Positions 46,717-56,403 are shown, counted from the stretch's first letter. The stretch is DNA of 64,000 bases from Pseudidiomarina sp. (GCA_023260975.1 JALQTK010000003.1:4664-68663); one strand, 5' to 3'. A program made the numbers and translations. Notes: generated from the letters alone by a model not told the origin.

Positions 46717-47418
46717 ATGGTTGCACATGCTGATGAAACGATTGCTACTGGGCAACTGCGCTATTTAGTTGCGGAAGAGCTGAAGCTGGCCGCCTCGCTG
46801 CTCTATCAAGCGTATCAAGATGACCCGTTGTTTATGGATTTATTTCAAGCACATAAAGCCGATTATGAACAACGTTTACGGGCCATCGTGCGTGAAGAAC
46901 TAGCGGTTTTTTGGGAAGCCCAGCAGCCAATGATTGGGGTGTTTGAAGGCGATAGTTTAATTGGCGTAGGGTGTTTAACGCGGCCCGGAAAAAGTTTTGG
47001 GCCGGGGCGTTATTGGCATTGGCGTTTAAAGATGCTGTTGACGGCAGGCTATGTCAGTACCTTGCAATTGGTCGATAAAGAATTATTGATTCAACAGGCC
47101 ATGCAACAGAATCTGGCCGCACAACTTACTGACCGTGACTATCATATGCTGGCATTTTTAGCGGTGCATCCGCGCTATCAGCAAAATGGCTGGGGTGAAT
47201 TATTAGTTCGTGCTGCCAGCCAGGTGTTAGCTGATGATCAGCAATCTGCTGGTATAGCGGTTTATGTGACGGTGCCTAGCCATTTGAATTTGTTTTTTCA
47301 ACATGGTTATCAGGTGGTGCAGCAATTAACCGTTGGTGAAGTCAGCGGCCAATTACTGTTTTGTCCGCGTCAACAGGCTATACAACAGGTCAATGAGGAG
47401 GTAGCCGATGCAGTTTAA
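46717..47418 (+). CDS. GNAT family N-acetyltransferase
   Basis: This is a 233-residue putative acetyltransferase. The acetyl-CoA binding motif A is seen as L-A-V-H-P-R-Y-Q-Q-N-G-W-G-E-L-L-V near residue 150, and motif B includes V-T-V-P-S-H-L-N-L-F-F-Q-H-G-Y. The N-terminal part is variable and gives no substrate clue. It overlaps the next gene by 11 bases and follows syd by 54 bases on the same strand. Confidence 0.85.
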   Translation: MVAHADETIATGQLRYLVAEELKLAASLLYQAYQDDPLFMDLFQAHKADYEQRLRAIVREELAVFWEAQQPMIGVFEGDSLIGVGCLTRPGKSFGPGRYWHWRLKMLLTAGYVSTLQLVDKELLIQQAMQQNLAAQLTDRDYHMLAFLAVHPRYQQNGWGELLVRAASQVLADDQQSAGIAVYVTVPSHLNLFFQHGYQVVQQLTVGEVSGQLLFCPRQQAIQQVNEEVADAV

Positions 47419-47710
47419 TTCGTTCAAAGAATTTTATCCGTATTATCTGGCTGAACATAGCGATCGGCGTTGTCGCGCCATGCACTATATTGGTAGCACC
47501 CTGGTATTACTGCTAATTGCCTATGTGCTGGTGACTGGGCAATGGTTGTATTTATGGCTGGTGCCCGTGATTGGTTACGGTTTTGCTTGGCTTGGCCACT
47601 TTGGTTTTGAGCACAATAAGCCCGCTACCTTTAAATACCCGGCGTATTCGCTGTTAGGTGATTGGGTTATGTATTTCCAGTTTTTGCGGCGCCGTATTTT
47701 AGCTCGGTAA
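47408..47710 (+). CDS. Mpo1-like (DUF962) membrane protein
   Basis: This is a 100-residue protein with two hydrophobic hairpins (residues 27-45 and 47-62). The conserved H-x-x-x-x-x-x-x-M-H-Y-I-G-S and W-L-G-H-F-G-F-E-H-N-K-P-A-T-F motifs are those of the DUF962/Mpo1 family. Yeast Mpo1 is an iron-dependent dioxygenase in fatty acid alpha-oxidation, and the histidines here could bind metal. The bacterial function is not known. The end overlaps the convergent DUF3301 gene by 12 bases. Confidence 0.87.
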   Translation: MQFNSFKEFYPYYLAEHSDRRCRAMHYIGSTLVLLLIAYVLVTGQWLYLWLVPVIGYGFAWLGHFGFEHNKPATFKYPAYSLLGDWVMYFQFLRRRILAR

Positions 47711-48007
47711 GCGATAGGGTGGTGTCACCACCTTTTCTAAGCGCAAGTTAAGTAAGCTAATCGTTCCTTCGTAGCGACTTTCACCGTCGCTACTAAAGGA
47801 AAAACTATAGTGACTAAGCCAACCGACATGGCGTCCACGTTTTGCTGGGCGGCCAGCTAACCAAGCAATATCGAGAAATTGCAATTGTTGTTGCTGGCAA
47901 TAACGTTCAGCATGCACTTTAGCCTGTTCGGCTTGGCGCCGGCCCTGCCAAAATAACCATGCCGTAAAACTAATCATGATCAATAGTATGGCATCACTTA
48001 ACTGCAT
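47699..48007 (-). CDS. DUF3301-like membrane-anchored protein
   Basis: This is a 102-residue protein with one N-terminal transmembrane helix (residues 6-22). A basic segment follows, with Q-G-R-R-Q-A-E-Q-A and the pattern A-E-R-Y-C-Q-Q-Q-x-L-Q-F-L-D, then a soluble part containing Y-S-F-S-F-S-S-D-G-E. This matches DUF3301 proteins of Alteromonadales and Vibrionaceae. The ATG overlaps the end of the upstream DUF3549 gene by 10 bases, so the two are probably coupled. The function is unknown. Confidence 0.82.
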   Translation of the reverse strand: MQLSDAILLIMISFTAWLFWQGRRQAEQAKVHAERYCQQQQLQFLDIAWLAGRPAKRGRHVGWLSHYSFSFSSDGESRYEGTISLLNLRLEKVVTPPYRLPS

Positions 48008-49035
48008 GCTGGTTGGCCCTTCAGTTGCTGCCACAATTGCTGGATTGAATTGGGCTTATCATGGCCCCGTAGCGCGACGAATAAATGCCCGCGTAGCGCC
48101 GGTAAGCGTACCAATTCTTGCAGTAAAGCCAGCCGTAGCTCAGCCTGCGGGTGGCGTGCTAACTGGTCGAGAAAATCAGCTAACAAACGACTGTTGTTGG
48201 TTGCGATTAAAGCTGGCCATAGGCGCATAGTAATCAATACCAGCATGTCACTATCAGCGGTAGTTGTTAGTGATTGTTGTAATGCTTGCTGCAGCGCAGG
48301 GTGGTCAGCACGGCTCGAGAGCATGCGCCAGACCACTCGTTGGCGCTCAGTAGCTAGCTGTGGCAAAGCTGCCAGCAACGGTTCAACTAAGCCAACAGGT
48401 AACTGCGGATGCTCCATGGCTTGCGCTAAGGCGTGTAAAAATGGCAACGGCAAGCTATCAAGCTGGGTTACTAATCGATCGTGCAGGTCACTCATATGCG
48501 CTAGTCGTACCGCCACATCATGGATACCTTGAATACCAAGTTGTTGCCATTGGTATTGCTGTGGCTGGCGTAGAAAGCGCTCGACGGCGGCACAGTGCAA
48601 CGATGGTGGTTGGCCAAACAACTCGCGCAGCTGCGCATGCAGCGCCGCCTGTTGCACGGTACTCGGATTAAATAGGTAGGGGCTCTGCTGTAATTGCTGT
48701 TGCTGCTGCTCAGTGAGTGCGCCGGTCAGTTGTTGACCCAACAGCGCCAGTACTTGGCTAATAAAGTGTTGTTGCGCTTGCTGGTCGAGCAGGCCGCGTT
48801 CATCAATAGGTAACTTTAGTAACCAAATAAAAGGCTCAGGTCGGTTCGATAATTGTGGCCAAAATACCAAGGCATACTGTGCATGGTTTTGATGCGGATA
48901 CGGATAGGGCGCGCGTTGCTCGGCGATGGCGGCGAATTCACTGGTACTGATTGGTTGAACGCGCCGGCCAAGATCATAGCAGCGATAGTCGCATTGTCCC
49001 TGTTGCAGCAGTTCATGCAGATTGGCAATACTCAT
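47998..49035 (-). CDS. DUF3549-like protein
   Basis: This is a 345-residue soluble protein rich in Gln, Leu and Ala, with no signal peptide or membrane segment. The N-terminus (I-A-N-L-H-E-L-L, D-Y-R-C-Y-D-L-G-R-R-V, Y-P-Y-P-H-Q) and the internal F-I-W-L-L-K-L-P-I-D-E-R-G-L-L are typical of DUF3549. The C-terminal half looks like alpha-helical HEAT-like repeats. The function is unknown. It is coupled to the DUF3301 gene and divergent from yqcC. Confidence 0.82.
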   Translation of the reverse strand: MSIANLHELLQQGQCDYRCYDLGRRVQPISTSEFAAIAEQRAPYPYPHQNHAQYALVFWPQLSNRPEPFIWLLKLPIDERGLLDQQAQQHFISQVLALLGQQLTGALTEQQQQQLQQSPYLFNPSTVQQAALHAQLRELFGQPPSLHCAAVERFLRQPQQYQWQQLGIQGIHDVAVRLAHMSDLHDRLVTQLDSLPLPFLHALAQAMEHPQLPVGLVEPLLAALPQLATERQRVVWRMLSSRADHPALQQALQQSLTTTADSDMLVLITMRLWPALIATNNSRLLADFLDQLARHPQAELRLALLQELVRLPALRGHLFVALRGHDKPNSIQQLWQQLKGQPACS

Positions 49036-49108
49036 CAGACTTGCATCATTTTAATTTTTGCGGAACTATGAGCGCCATTATACCGATCAATCAGTCGTGG
49101 AGATAGTC

Positions 49109-49453
49109 ATGGACCAACGCCAACGGGCTGCGCGATTATTAGAGCGCATTGAGGCCGAATTGCATGGTTTAGGCTTGTGGCAAAACCACTTTCCGTCGTC
49201 GCAGGCATTAGCAAGCGACCAGCCCTTTGCGATCGATACGCTGGATTTTCACCAGTGGCTGCAGTTTATTTTACTACCGCGAATGTGGGAGATGATCGAT
49301 GGCGAGCATCCGTTACCGCAGAATATCGCGGTAAGTCCGATGGCAGTGCAAGTGTATAGCGACAAACTTGAGCATCATGAAGAACTGATATTGGCGTTGC
49401 GCCAGTTCGACATCTTACTCAGTGGCAGTGATCCGCTCGCTGACGATGTCTGA
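49109..49453 (+). CDS. yqcC: YqcC family protein
   Basis: This is a 114-residue protein of unknown function that accompanies truC in many Gammaproteobacteria, as in E. coli. The family blocks E-L-H-G-L-G-L-W, T-L-D-F-H-Q-W-L-Q-F-I-L-L-P-R-M and I-A-V-S-P-M-A are visible. GGAG lies 6 bases before the ATG at 49109, which decides it over a longer frame from 49058. The end overlaps truC by 8 bases. Confidence 0.88.
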   Translation: MDQRQRAARLLERIEAELHGLGLWQNHFPSSQALASDQPFAIDTLDFHQWLQFILLPRMWEMIDGEHPLPQNIAVSPMAVQVYSDKLEHHEELILALRQFDILLSGSDPLADDV

Positions 49454-50156
49454 GCTCACTCTGGTTTATGATGATCCGCACCTAGTCGTTATTGATAAAC
49501 CGGCGGGGTTATTGGTCCACCGCAGCTGGATAGCGCGCGAGGCAACTGAGTTTGCGATGCAAAAACTGCGTGATCAAATTGGTCAGCGGGTTTACCCAGT
49601 ACATCGGCTCGATCGTCCAACCTCCGGATTATTAGTGTTTGGCAAAGATCCCGAAAGTGCGCGATTACTCAGTGAACAATTTGCCGAGCGCCAGGTGGTA
49701 AAACGCTATCATGCCGTGGTGCGGGGCTATCTTGGTGATGGGGTGTTGGATTATCCACTCAAAGAAGAATTGGATAAGATTGCTGATCACCAGGCACAGC
49801 AACACAAAGAGCCGCAAACAGCAGTGACTGCCTATCGTTGCCTGCAGCAGTTTGAGTTGCCGGTGGCAGTGACGGACCGGCATGCCACCAGTCGTTATTC
49901 ACTGATGGAATTGGCACCCAAGACTGGGCGTAAGCATCAGCTGCGGCGGCACATGGCACACTTGCGGCACCCGATTATTGGAGACACGCGCCATGGCGAT
50001 AGCCGACAAAACCGCTATTTCCGTGAGCAGCATGGTATAAATCGGTTACTGCTAGCGGCCACGGGGTTGCAGTTTAAACACCCCTATAGCAACGCAATGA
50101 TTGATCTGGAAGTGGCTATTCCAGCAGTATTTTTAGCGCCTTTTAGTTCCTTCTAG
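49446..50156 (+). CDS. truC: tRNA pseudouridine(65) synthase TruC
   Basis: TruC converts U65 of some tRNAs to pseudouridine. It is a 236-residue RluA-family synthase with the catalytic Asp in V-H-R-L-D-R-P-T-S-G, an N-terminal I-D-K-P-A-G-L-L-V-H-R-S, and R-K-H-Q-L-R-R-H-M in the C-terminal part. The ATG at 49446 inside the yqcC end is chosen over the longer frame at 49422. It converges with glnD. Confidence 0.94.
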   Translation: MSELTLVYDDPHLVVIDKPAGLLVHRSWIAREATEFAMQKLRDQIGQRVYPVHRLDRPTSGLLVFGKDPESARLLSEQFAERQVVKRYHAVVRGYLGDGVLDYPLKEELDKIADHQAQQHKEPQTAVTAYRCLQQFELPVAVTDRHATSRYSLMELAPKTGRKHQLRRHMAHLRHPIIGDTRHGDSRQNRYFREQHGINRLLLAATGLQFKHPYSNAMIDLEVAIPAVFLAPFSSF

Positions 50157-50181
50157 CGCCTATCAAGGTAACCAGCGCGCA

Positions 50182-52809
50182 TCAATCCAGTGCAGCGATA
50201 ATAGCTCGGCGTAAGTGCTCTCGTTGATCGCTATTAAGCGCTTGTTGCTGACGCGTAGAAACCACAAAAAGATCTTCTGCTTGCTCACCGACGGTGGTTA
50301 TTTTCGCCGCTAAAATATTGATATCTAAATCTTGCAACACCCGAGCAACACGCGCAACTAGGCCAGGGCGGTCTAGGGTAGTTAACTCAAAGGCGCTGCG
50401 GCGTTGATTCTTTTCAGCGACAAATTCCACCCGTGTCGGTACCGAAAAACTGCGCAGCTGGCGCGGTATTCGCCGCTGGCTGTAGGGCACCTGCTGGCGT
50501 TTGCGTAGTACATCGTGCAATTGCTGATGTAATCGTTCACAGGCGCCAGCATCGCTCAGGGCTTGACCTTGCTCATTGAGAATGACAAAGGTATCCATGA
50601 CATAACCATCGCGGGTGGCGAGAATTTGGGCATCATGAATACTAATACCCTGACTATCTAAAACAGCCGCTACCGCAGCAAATAAATTGGCTTGCTCTTG
50701 CGTATAAATAAACAGCTCAGTGGTACCACGATTATTCTCGTCGCCGATTAAAATCAGTGGTAATTCATGGTCATCGCGAAGCGCAGCGATAGCCCGCGTG
50801 TGCCAACAAATTTGCTCGGCTTGATGGCGTAAAAAATAATCTGCGGTGAAACGTGACCACAGCTGTTGTATCTGCTCATGTGGTTCGCCGGCGCTCAACA
50901 GCAAGGCTAATGCTTGTTGCTGATTTTGGTTAATCCGAGCACGTAATTCGACTGCTGCCGATGGCTTGCTTTGCTGCAAGAAGTTACTGGTAGCGAGATA
51001 CAAATTTTCTAATAGGGTGGCTTTCCAATTGTTCCACAAGGTGCTGTTGGTGGCACGGATATCAGCGACGGTAAGGCAATACAAGTAATCAAGATGCTGC
51101 TGACTAACCATCAATTGGGCGAATTCACGGACTACTTCAGGATCGTGAATATCACGTTTTTGTGCAGTGACCGACATCACTAAATGGTGTTTTACTAACC
51201 AGCTAATAAGCTCTGCGTCTGGCTGGTCTAAATCATGAGCAACAGCGAAGTGAAGCGCATCAATAGCACCTAATTCAGAGTGATCACCGCCACGACCTTT
51301 GGCGATATCGTGAAAAATACCAGCTAGGTAGAGCAATTCGGGTTTATCAAAACTCGCCACTAAATCAGCACAAATAGGAAACTCGCTGGCATAGCTCGGA
51401 TCGCTGTAACGATATAAATTGCGGACCACCCGATAACTGTGCTCATCAACCGTGTAGGCATGAAATAAATCGAACTGCATTTGCCCGACAATTTGCTGCC
51501 ATTGCGGCAAATAATGGGCCAGTATTTTGTGCTTATGCATCAGAGTCAGGGCATGACCACAGCCATTTGGATGGCGTATAATCGCCATGAATAATTCGCG
51601 ACAGCTGGCGTCATCAGAGAGTGGGCGGCGCAGCTCACGACGGGCATTACGCAGTAACCGAATGGTTTGTGCTTGCACTGCACTGATATCACCTTGCTCA
51701 GCAATCACTAAAAAAAAGCCGAGCAGTTGGCGTGGGTGACTAAATACTTGGTCATGGCGCGCTACGATGGTGTGACCAAGGCGCTTAAAGTCGGCATTGA
51801 GTTCAAGTGCCTGGTGACGCTCGGTTGACAGCGCGGATTGAGCCGTCGGTTGCAATAAAATGGCTTGCTCAAAGAATTGCAGCAACATGGCATTCAATTC
51901 ACTGACCGCCACCACGGCATTAAAATAATCTTTCATCATCGCTTCAACCGCTTGTTTACCTGGCTCGCCATAACCCATGCGCGCCGCCACGCCAGGTTGG
52001 TAATCAAATAGCAGACGATCTTCTTTTTTGCCAGCCTCTAAATGCAGCGCAAAGCGCACACTCCAGAGAAAATCTTGGTGGTTGCGTAACTCAATCAATT
52101 CCGCTGCGGTGACGTAGCCATAGTCAACTAAGGCTTCGTCGCTTTGGGTTTGGAAATGGCGTTTGGCGATCCAACTGATGGTTTGGATATCACGCAGCCC
52201 ACCGGGGCTACTCTTAATATTCGGCTCGAGGTTGTAGGCGGTACTATGATACTGCTGGTGGCGCTGCTGTTGTTCTTGCAGTTTGGCCTGATAGAAATTA
52301 CGGCTACTCCAGGGCAGGTGATGATGCACTTCCATGGTAAAACGGGCCGCCAACTCTTTATCACCAATTAGCCAGCGATGCTCAAGTAAACTGGTCGCAG
52401 TACTAATATCGTCAGCTGCTTGCGCTAAGCTTTCAGCGATAGTACGAAGACTATGGCCGACATCCAGCCGGACATCCCATAACCATTGCACAAACTGAGT
52501 AAGCGCTTGATTAGTCGCCTGGTCTAAAGGTTGTTGATGGAGAATTAATAAGTCAATGTCCGACCCAGGATGCAGGGTGCCGCGACCATAACCGCCGACA
52601 GCGAGCACACACAGTTGTTGCTCCGGAAGCTTCAGCTGACGCCATAAATAACCAATTAAACTATCTATAAGCGCACTGCGTTGTTGTAGTAATTGCTCGA
52701 TAGTCGCACTTGAAAACGCCTGTGCTTGTTGTTGCTGAAGCTGCTCAAGTTGCTCACGAAGCTGGCTGAGCTCGACGGTTTGTGGCCAGGTTACAGCCGC
52801 TGCGGTCAT
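50182..52809 (-). CDS. glnD: Bifunctional uridylyltransferase/uridylyl-removing enzyme GlnD
   Basis: GlnD senses glutamine and uridylylates or de-uridylylates PII proteins. The 875 residues start with a nucleotidyltransferase domain: V-G-G-Y-G-R-G-T-L-H-P-G-S-D-I-D at residues 71-86. An HD domain for UMP removal is seen as G-I-F-H-D-I-A-K-G-R-G-G-D-H-S near residue 500. Two ACT domains follow from about residues 690 and 800, the second with FELTTLDRPGLVARVARVL. The E. coli protein is 890 residues. The start directly follows the map stop (TAA then ATG). Confidence 0.97.
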   Translation of the reverse strand: MTAAAVTWPQTVELSQLREQLEQLQQQQAQAFSSATIEQLLQQRSALIDSLIGYLWRQLKLPEQQLCVLAVGGYGRGTLHPGSDIDLLILHQQPLDQATNQALTQFVQWLWDVRLDVGHSLRTIAESLAQAADDISTATSLLEHRWLIGDKELAARFTMEVHHHLPWSSRNFYQAKLQEQQQRHQQYHSTAYNLEPNIKSSPGGLRDIQTISWIAKRHFQTQSDEALVDYGYVTAAELIELRNHQDFLWSVRFALHLEAGKKEDRLLFDYQPGVAARMGYGEPGKQAVEAMMKDYFNAVVAVSELNAMLLQFFEQAILLQPTAQSALSTERHQALELNADFKRLGHTIVARHDQVFSHPRQLLGFFLVIAEQGDISAVQAQTIRLLRNARRELRRPLSDDASCRELFMAIIRHPNGCGHALTLMHKHKILAHYLPQWQQIVGQMQFDLFHAYTVDEHSYRVVRNLYRYSDPSYASEFPICADLVASFDKPELLYLAGIFHDIAKGRGGDHSELGAIDALHFAVAHDLDQPDAELISWLVKHHLVMSVTAQKRDIHDPEVVREFAQLMVSQQHLDYLYCLTVADIRATNSTLWNNWKATLLENLYLATSNFLQQSKPSAAVELRARINQNQQQALALLLSAGEPHEQIQQLWSRFTADYFLRHQAEQICWHTRAIAALRDDHELPLILIGDENNRGTTELFIYTQEQANLFAAVAAVLDSQGISIHDAQILATRDGYVMDTFVILNEQGQALSDAGACERLHQQLHDVLRKRQQVPYSQRRIPRQLRSFSVPTRVEFVAEKNQRRSAFELTTLDRPGLVARVARVLQDLDINILAAKITTVGEQAEDLFVVSTRQQQALNSDQREHLRRAIIAALD

Positions 52810-53604
52810 TTAGGCCACGCTCGAGTGATCGATTATACGTGCTAGCTGCTCATCACTGCGCAGGGTCAATACTTCGACGCCAGTTTCTGTTACCAGCAGG
52901 GTGTGTTCCCATTGCGCGCTTAAACTGCGGTCTTTGGTTAATACCGTCCAACCATCACGCATCAGTTTAGTGTGGCGTTTACCGGCATTAACCATCGGTT
53001 CAATGGTGAAGCACATACCGGGTTTGAGCACCTCGCCGGTACCTGGGGTACCGTAGTGCAGAATTTGTGGTTCTTCATGAAAGGTGGCGCCAATGCCATG
53101 GCCACAATATTCACGCACAATAGAATAGCCATTGGCTTCAGCATGCTGTTGAATGGCTGCGGCAAAATCGCCGAAACGAATTCCTGGGCGGACCATATTA
53201 ATTGCCAAATAGAGGCATTCTTGGGTGACCCGAATCAGTCGTTCGGCCAGAATGCTCGGTTGCCCAATCACGAACATTCGCGATGTATCACCATGATAGC
53301 CGTCGACAATAACGGTGACATCAAGGTTCATGATATCGCCGTCTTTCAGCGGTTTGTCGTTGGGAATACCATGACAGACCACATGATTGAGTGAGGTACA
53401 GACCGATTTTGGAAAACCATGATAATTCAGCGGTGCCGGTATCGCGCCTTTGGCGACTATGTAATCATGGCAACGCTGGTCGATTTCATCGGTGCTTACG
53501 CCAGCTTTCACAAACGGCGCAATCATTTCTAGCACCTCGGCAGCAAACTGGCCGGCAATACGCATTTTTTCGATTTGCTCAGGGGTTTTTATAATAATAC
53601 TCAT
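52810..53604 (-). CDS. map: Methionine aminopeptidase, type I
   Basis: Map removes the initiator methionine from new proteins. The 264 residues carry the metal ligands in L-D-V-T-V-I-V-D-G-Y-H-G-D-T-S, the G-H-G-I-G-x-x-F-H-E-E-P segment, F-T-I-E-P-M, and W-E-H-T for the last Glu. The substrate-pocket His is in V-V-C-H-G-I-P. It is divergent from rpsB, as in E. coli, and is followed without gap by glnD. Confidence 0.97.
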   Translation of the reverse strand: MSIIIKTPEQIEKMRIAGQFAAEVLEMIAPFVKAGVSTDEIDQRCHDYIVAKGAIPAPLNYHGFPKSVCTSLNHVVCHGIPNDKPLKDGDIMNLDVTVIVDGYHGDTSRMFVIGQPSILAERLIRVTQECLYLAINMVRPGIRFGDFAAAIQQHAEANGYSIVREYCGHGIGATFHEEPQILHYGTPGTGEVLKPGMCFTIEPMVNAGKRHTKLMRDGWTVLTKDRSLSAQWEHTLLVTETGVEVLTLRSDEQLARIIDHSSVA

Positions 53605-53697
53605 GCCAATCAGTCGTCGCTTCGCTTATACACTCAAAAGGTGCTTTAGTTTAGCAGTTTGACGCGAGCTGTAAAAGTATAAAAGGCGGCATAAAAG

Positions 53698-53727
53698 TTG
53701 CGCTGCAATGGCTTTTCATGGTATAAA
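53698..53727 (+). promoter_or_regulatory. Probable rpsB promoter
   Basis: TTGCGC and TATAAA are spaced by 18 bases and followed by GCGCGCGC. A GC-rich discriminator of this kind is typical of stringently controlled ribosomal promoters. The -35 box is only a partial match. Confidence 0.55.
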
Positions 53728-53873
53728 GCGCGCGCACTTTCAATCACTACTGTTTTTCACAAACGGTAAATAGGTTGCAAGGCATTAACTTAAACACACA
53801 CATACATCGTCACATCGTTCGGGGTGCTTGCGCCGGCAACCGTGTTTATCACGAGCCACGCGGGTCGAATTAT

Positions 53874-53895
53874 GGGATGTATGGAGGCATAACCC
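53874..53895 (+). promoter_or_regulatory. Hairpin in the rpsB leader just before the ribosome binding site
   Basis: GGG pairs with CCC, and inside them TATG pairs with CATA around a GAGG loop. The loop carries a Shine-Dalgarno-like GGAGG context, and the real AAAGGAAA lies just downstream. It is a candidate S2 operator. The fold is by eye only. Confidence 0.4.
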
Positions 53896-53914
53896 CTTAC
53901 AAAGGAAACTTATC

Positions 53915-54646
53915 ATGGCAAACGTGTCAATGCGTGACATGCTGCAAGCTGGCGTCCACTTCGGTCACCAAACGCGCTTCTGGAACCCTAAGATGAAACC
54001 GTTCATCTTCGGCGCTCGCAACAAAATTCATATTATCAACTTAGAAAAAACTGTACCGATGTTCAACGATGCGTTGAGCTTCTTGCAACACGTTGCATCG
54101 AATAAAGGTAAAGTATTATTTGTTGGTACCAAACGCTCAGCCACTGAATCTGTTCAAGAAGCTGCGATCGCGAGCAAACAGTTTTATGTGAACCATCGCT
54201 GGTTAGGCGGTATGTTGACTAACTGGAAAACTGTTCGTCAATCAATTAAGCGTTTGAAAGAGTTAGAAATTCAAAGCCAAGATGGCACCTTTGAAAAGCT
54301 TACCAAGAAAGAAGCGTTGGTAAATACCCGCGAAATGGAAAAGCTAGAGAAGAGCCTTGGTGGTATTAAAGATATGGCTGGTTTACCAGACGTATTATTT
54401 GTGATCGACGCTGACCACGAACATATTGCCATTAAAGAAGCCAACAACCTCGGCATTCCAGTAATTTCGGTGGTTGATACGAACTCAAACCCTGATGGCG
54501 TTGATTATGTCATTCCAGGTAACGACGATGCCATTCGTGCAGTGCAACTGTATTTGAATGCAGCGGCTGCAGCGATCAACGAAGGCCGCGGCGCGGTTGT
54601 TGAAGGTAAAGCAGACGATTTCGTTGTAGCTGACGAAACCGAATAA
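53915..54646 (+). CDS. rpsB: 30S ribosomal protein S2
   Basis: S2 is a late-assembling protein of the 30S subunit. The 243 residues include [22 protein letters not shown], the family N-terminal signature, and [25 protein letters not shown]. The ATG with AAAGGAAA before it is chosen over a 29-codon upstream extension, which overlaps the leader hairpin. It is cotranscribed with tsf, 26 bases downstream. Confidence 0.98.
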   Translation: MANVSMRDMLQAGVHFGHQTRFWNPKMKPFIFGARNKIHIINLEKTVPMFNDALSFLQHVASNKGKVLFVGTKRSATESVQEAAIASKQFYVNHRWLGGMLTNWKTVRQSIKRLKELEIQSQDGTFEKLTKKEALVNTREMEKLEKSLGGIKDMAGLPDVLFVIDADHEHIAIKEANNLGIPVISVVDTNSNPDGVDYVIPGNDDAIRAVQLYLNAAAAAINEGRGAVVEGKADDFVVADETE

Positions 54647-54672
54647 AGTCATCAGATTAAGAGGACCAAGCA

Positions 54673-55551
54673 ATGGCTATTACAGCAGCTCTGGTAAAAG
54701 AACTGCGCGAGCGCACAGCCGCTGGCATGATGGATTGTAAGAAAGCACTTGAAGAGACCCATGGTGATATCGAAGCAGCAATTGAACTGATGCGTAAAAG
54801 TGGTCAGGCAAAAGCGGCTAAGAAAGCCGGTCGTATTGCAGCTGAAGGTGTTATCTTGGTGAAAACTGCCGGTAACGTCGGTACTGTAGTTGAACTAAAC
54901 TGCGAAACTGACTTCGTTGCTCGTGATGATAACTTTGTCGGTTTTGGCGAGAAAGTTATCAACGCGGCGTTTGCCAACCAAGAAAACGACATTGAAAAAC
55001 TGTTAGCGACCGATATTGGTGGTGCTACGGTTGAAGAGACACGTTCAACGCTGGTTGCTAAAATCGGTGAAAACATGAACGTACGTCGGGTACTGACACT
55101 GAACGCTGGTGACATCGTTGAAAGTTATGTTCATGGTGGTCGTATTGGTGTGTTGGTGGCGCTGAAGGGTGGCTCTGCCGAATTAGCCAAAGATGTTGCA
55201 ATGCACGTCGCCGCTAGTTCGCCACAATTCGTCAAGCCAGAAGATGTATCGTCTGAAGTGGTCGAAATGGAGCGCCGTATTCAATTAGATATCGCGATGC
55301 AAAGTGGTAAGCCACAAGACATCGCCGAGAAGATGATTGAAGGCCGTATGCGTAAATTCACCGGTGAAATCAGTTTGACTGGTCAAGCATTTGTGAAAGA
55401 TCCAGCGATCACTGTTGGTGAGTTACTGAAGCAAAAAGGTGCTGAAATCATTACTTTCGTACGTTATGAAGTGGGTGAAGGCATCGAGAAGAAATCAGAA
55501 GATTTCGCGGCTGAAGTACAAGCACAAATGGCAGCAGCGAAAAAGGGCTAA
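54673..55551 (+). CDS. tsf: Elongation factor Ts
   Basis: EF-Ts exchanges GDP for GTP on EF-Tu. The 292 residues begin with the UBA-like helical domain ([20 protein letters not shown]). The core has the T-D-F-V-A-R motif in [16 protein letters not shown] and H-V-A-A-S-S-P-Q-F. The C-terminal module is [16 protein letters not shown]. AAGAGGACC precedes the ATG. Confidence 0.98.
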   Translation: MAITAALVKELRERTAAGMMDCKKALEETHGDIEAAIELMRKSGQAKAAKKAGRIAAEGVILVKTAGNVGTVVELNCETDFVARDDNFVGFGEKVINAAFANQENDIEKLLATDIGGATVEETRSTLVAKIGENMNVRRVLTLNAGDIVESYVHGGRIGVLVALKGGSAELAKDVAMHVAASSPQFVKPEDVSSEVVEMERRIQLDIAMQSGKPQDIAEKMIEGRMRKFTGEISLTGQAFVKDPAITVGELLKQKGAEIITFVRYEVGEGIEKKSEDFAAEVQAQMAAAKKG

Positions 55552-55591
55552 GCCCGATGACGCTCACACCATTGGTGACGAGGTAACAGAA

Positions 55592-55626
55592 AACCGCATC
55601 ATGCCTAGCACGATGCGGTTTTTTTT
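55592..55626 (+). terminator. Intrinsic terminator after tsf
   Basis: AACCGCATC pairs with GATGCGGTT over 9 bases around an 11-base loop, followed by six or more T. It separates the rpsB-tsf transcript from pyrH. Confidence 0.88.
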
Positions 55627-55668
55627 GGGCATAATACAAGGGTACCCCTGCAAATGGAGATCGAACCA

Positions 55669-56403
55669 ATGACATTAAGCAAACCAACGTATCGGCGGAT
55701 ACTGTTAAAGCTAAGCGGCGAAGCACTGATGGGCGACGAGCAATTTGGTATCGATCCCAAAGTACTCGAGCGTATGGCACAAGAAATCAAAGAGCTGGTA
55801 GAGCTTGGCGTGCAGGTAGGCTTAGTGATCGGCGGTGGTAACTTATTTCGTGGTGAAGGCTTAGCAAAGGCGGGAATGAACCGCGTGGTGGGTGACCATA
55901 TGGGTATGCTCGCCACCGTTATGAATGGCCTCGCTATGCGTGATGCGTTACACCGTGCCTTCGTGAATGCGCGGCTGATGTCTGCGATTGACTTAAAAGG
56001 CGTCTGCGATAGCTATAACTGGGCGGATGCCATCAGTTTATTGAAATCAGGGCGGGTGGTGATTTTCTGTGCCGGTACCGGTAATCCATTTTTCACTACT
56101 GATTCAGCAGCTTGTTTGCGTGGCATCGAAATTGAAGCAGACCTCGTGCTTAAAGGCACGAAAGTCGATGGTGTCTATTCAGCTGATCCAATCAATAATC
56201 CAGATGCACAATTGTACAAACAAATCAGCTATAATGAAGTACTGCAAAAACAACTCAAAGTAATGGATTTAGCAGCCTTTACTTTAGCTCGCGACCACAA
56301 TTTGCCGATTCGGGTATTCAATATGAATAAACCAGGGGTATTACGGGCGGTGGTAACGGGTGCCGATGAAGGTACGCTGATTTGTAACGAACCTGAAGCG
56401 TAA
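55669..56403 (+). CDS. pyrH: UMP kinase
   Basis: PyrH phosphorylates UMP to UDP. The 244-residue hexameric amino-acid-kinase-fold enzyme begins [15 protein letters not shown]. It includes [23 protein letters not shown], and [13 protein letters not shown]. Of two in-frame ATGs I prefer the second, because GGAG lies 9 bases before it; the first starts inside that site, five codons earlier. A short CATAAT-like -10 precedes it after the tsf terminator. Confidence 0.97.
   Translation: MTLSKPTYRRILLKLSGEALMGDEQFGIDPKVLERMAQEIKELVELGVQVGLVIGGGNLFRGEGLAKAGMNRVVGDHMGMLATVMNGLAMRDALHRAFVNARLMSAIDLKGVCDSYNWADAISLLKSGRVVIFCAGTGNPFFTTDSAACLRGIEIEADLVLKGTKVDGVYSADPINNPDAQLYKQISYNEVLQKQLKVMDLAAFTLARDHNLPIRVFNMNKPGVLRAVVTGADEGTLICNEPEA

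Larger units (their letters stand above)
53605..53914. promoter_or_regulatory. map-rpsB divergent intergenic region and rpsB leader
   Basis: This is the only gene-free stretch over 300 bases. It holds promoters in both directions and a long rpsB 5' leader (about 180 bases from the best promoter). No tRNA or conserved small ORF was seen. In E. coli the same interval yields the tff/t44 RNA, which corresponds to the rpsB leader, and ribosomal protein S2 represses through the leader. A matching role here is inference. Confidence 0.6.
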
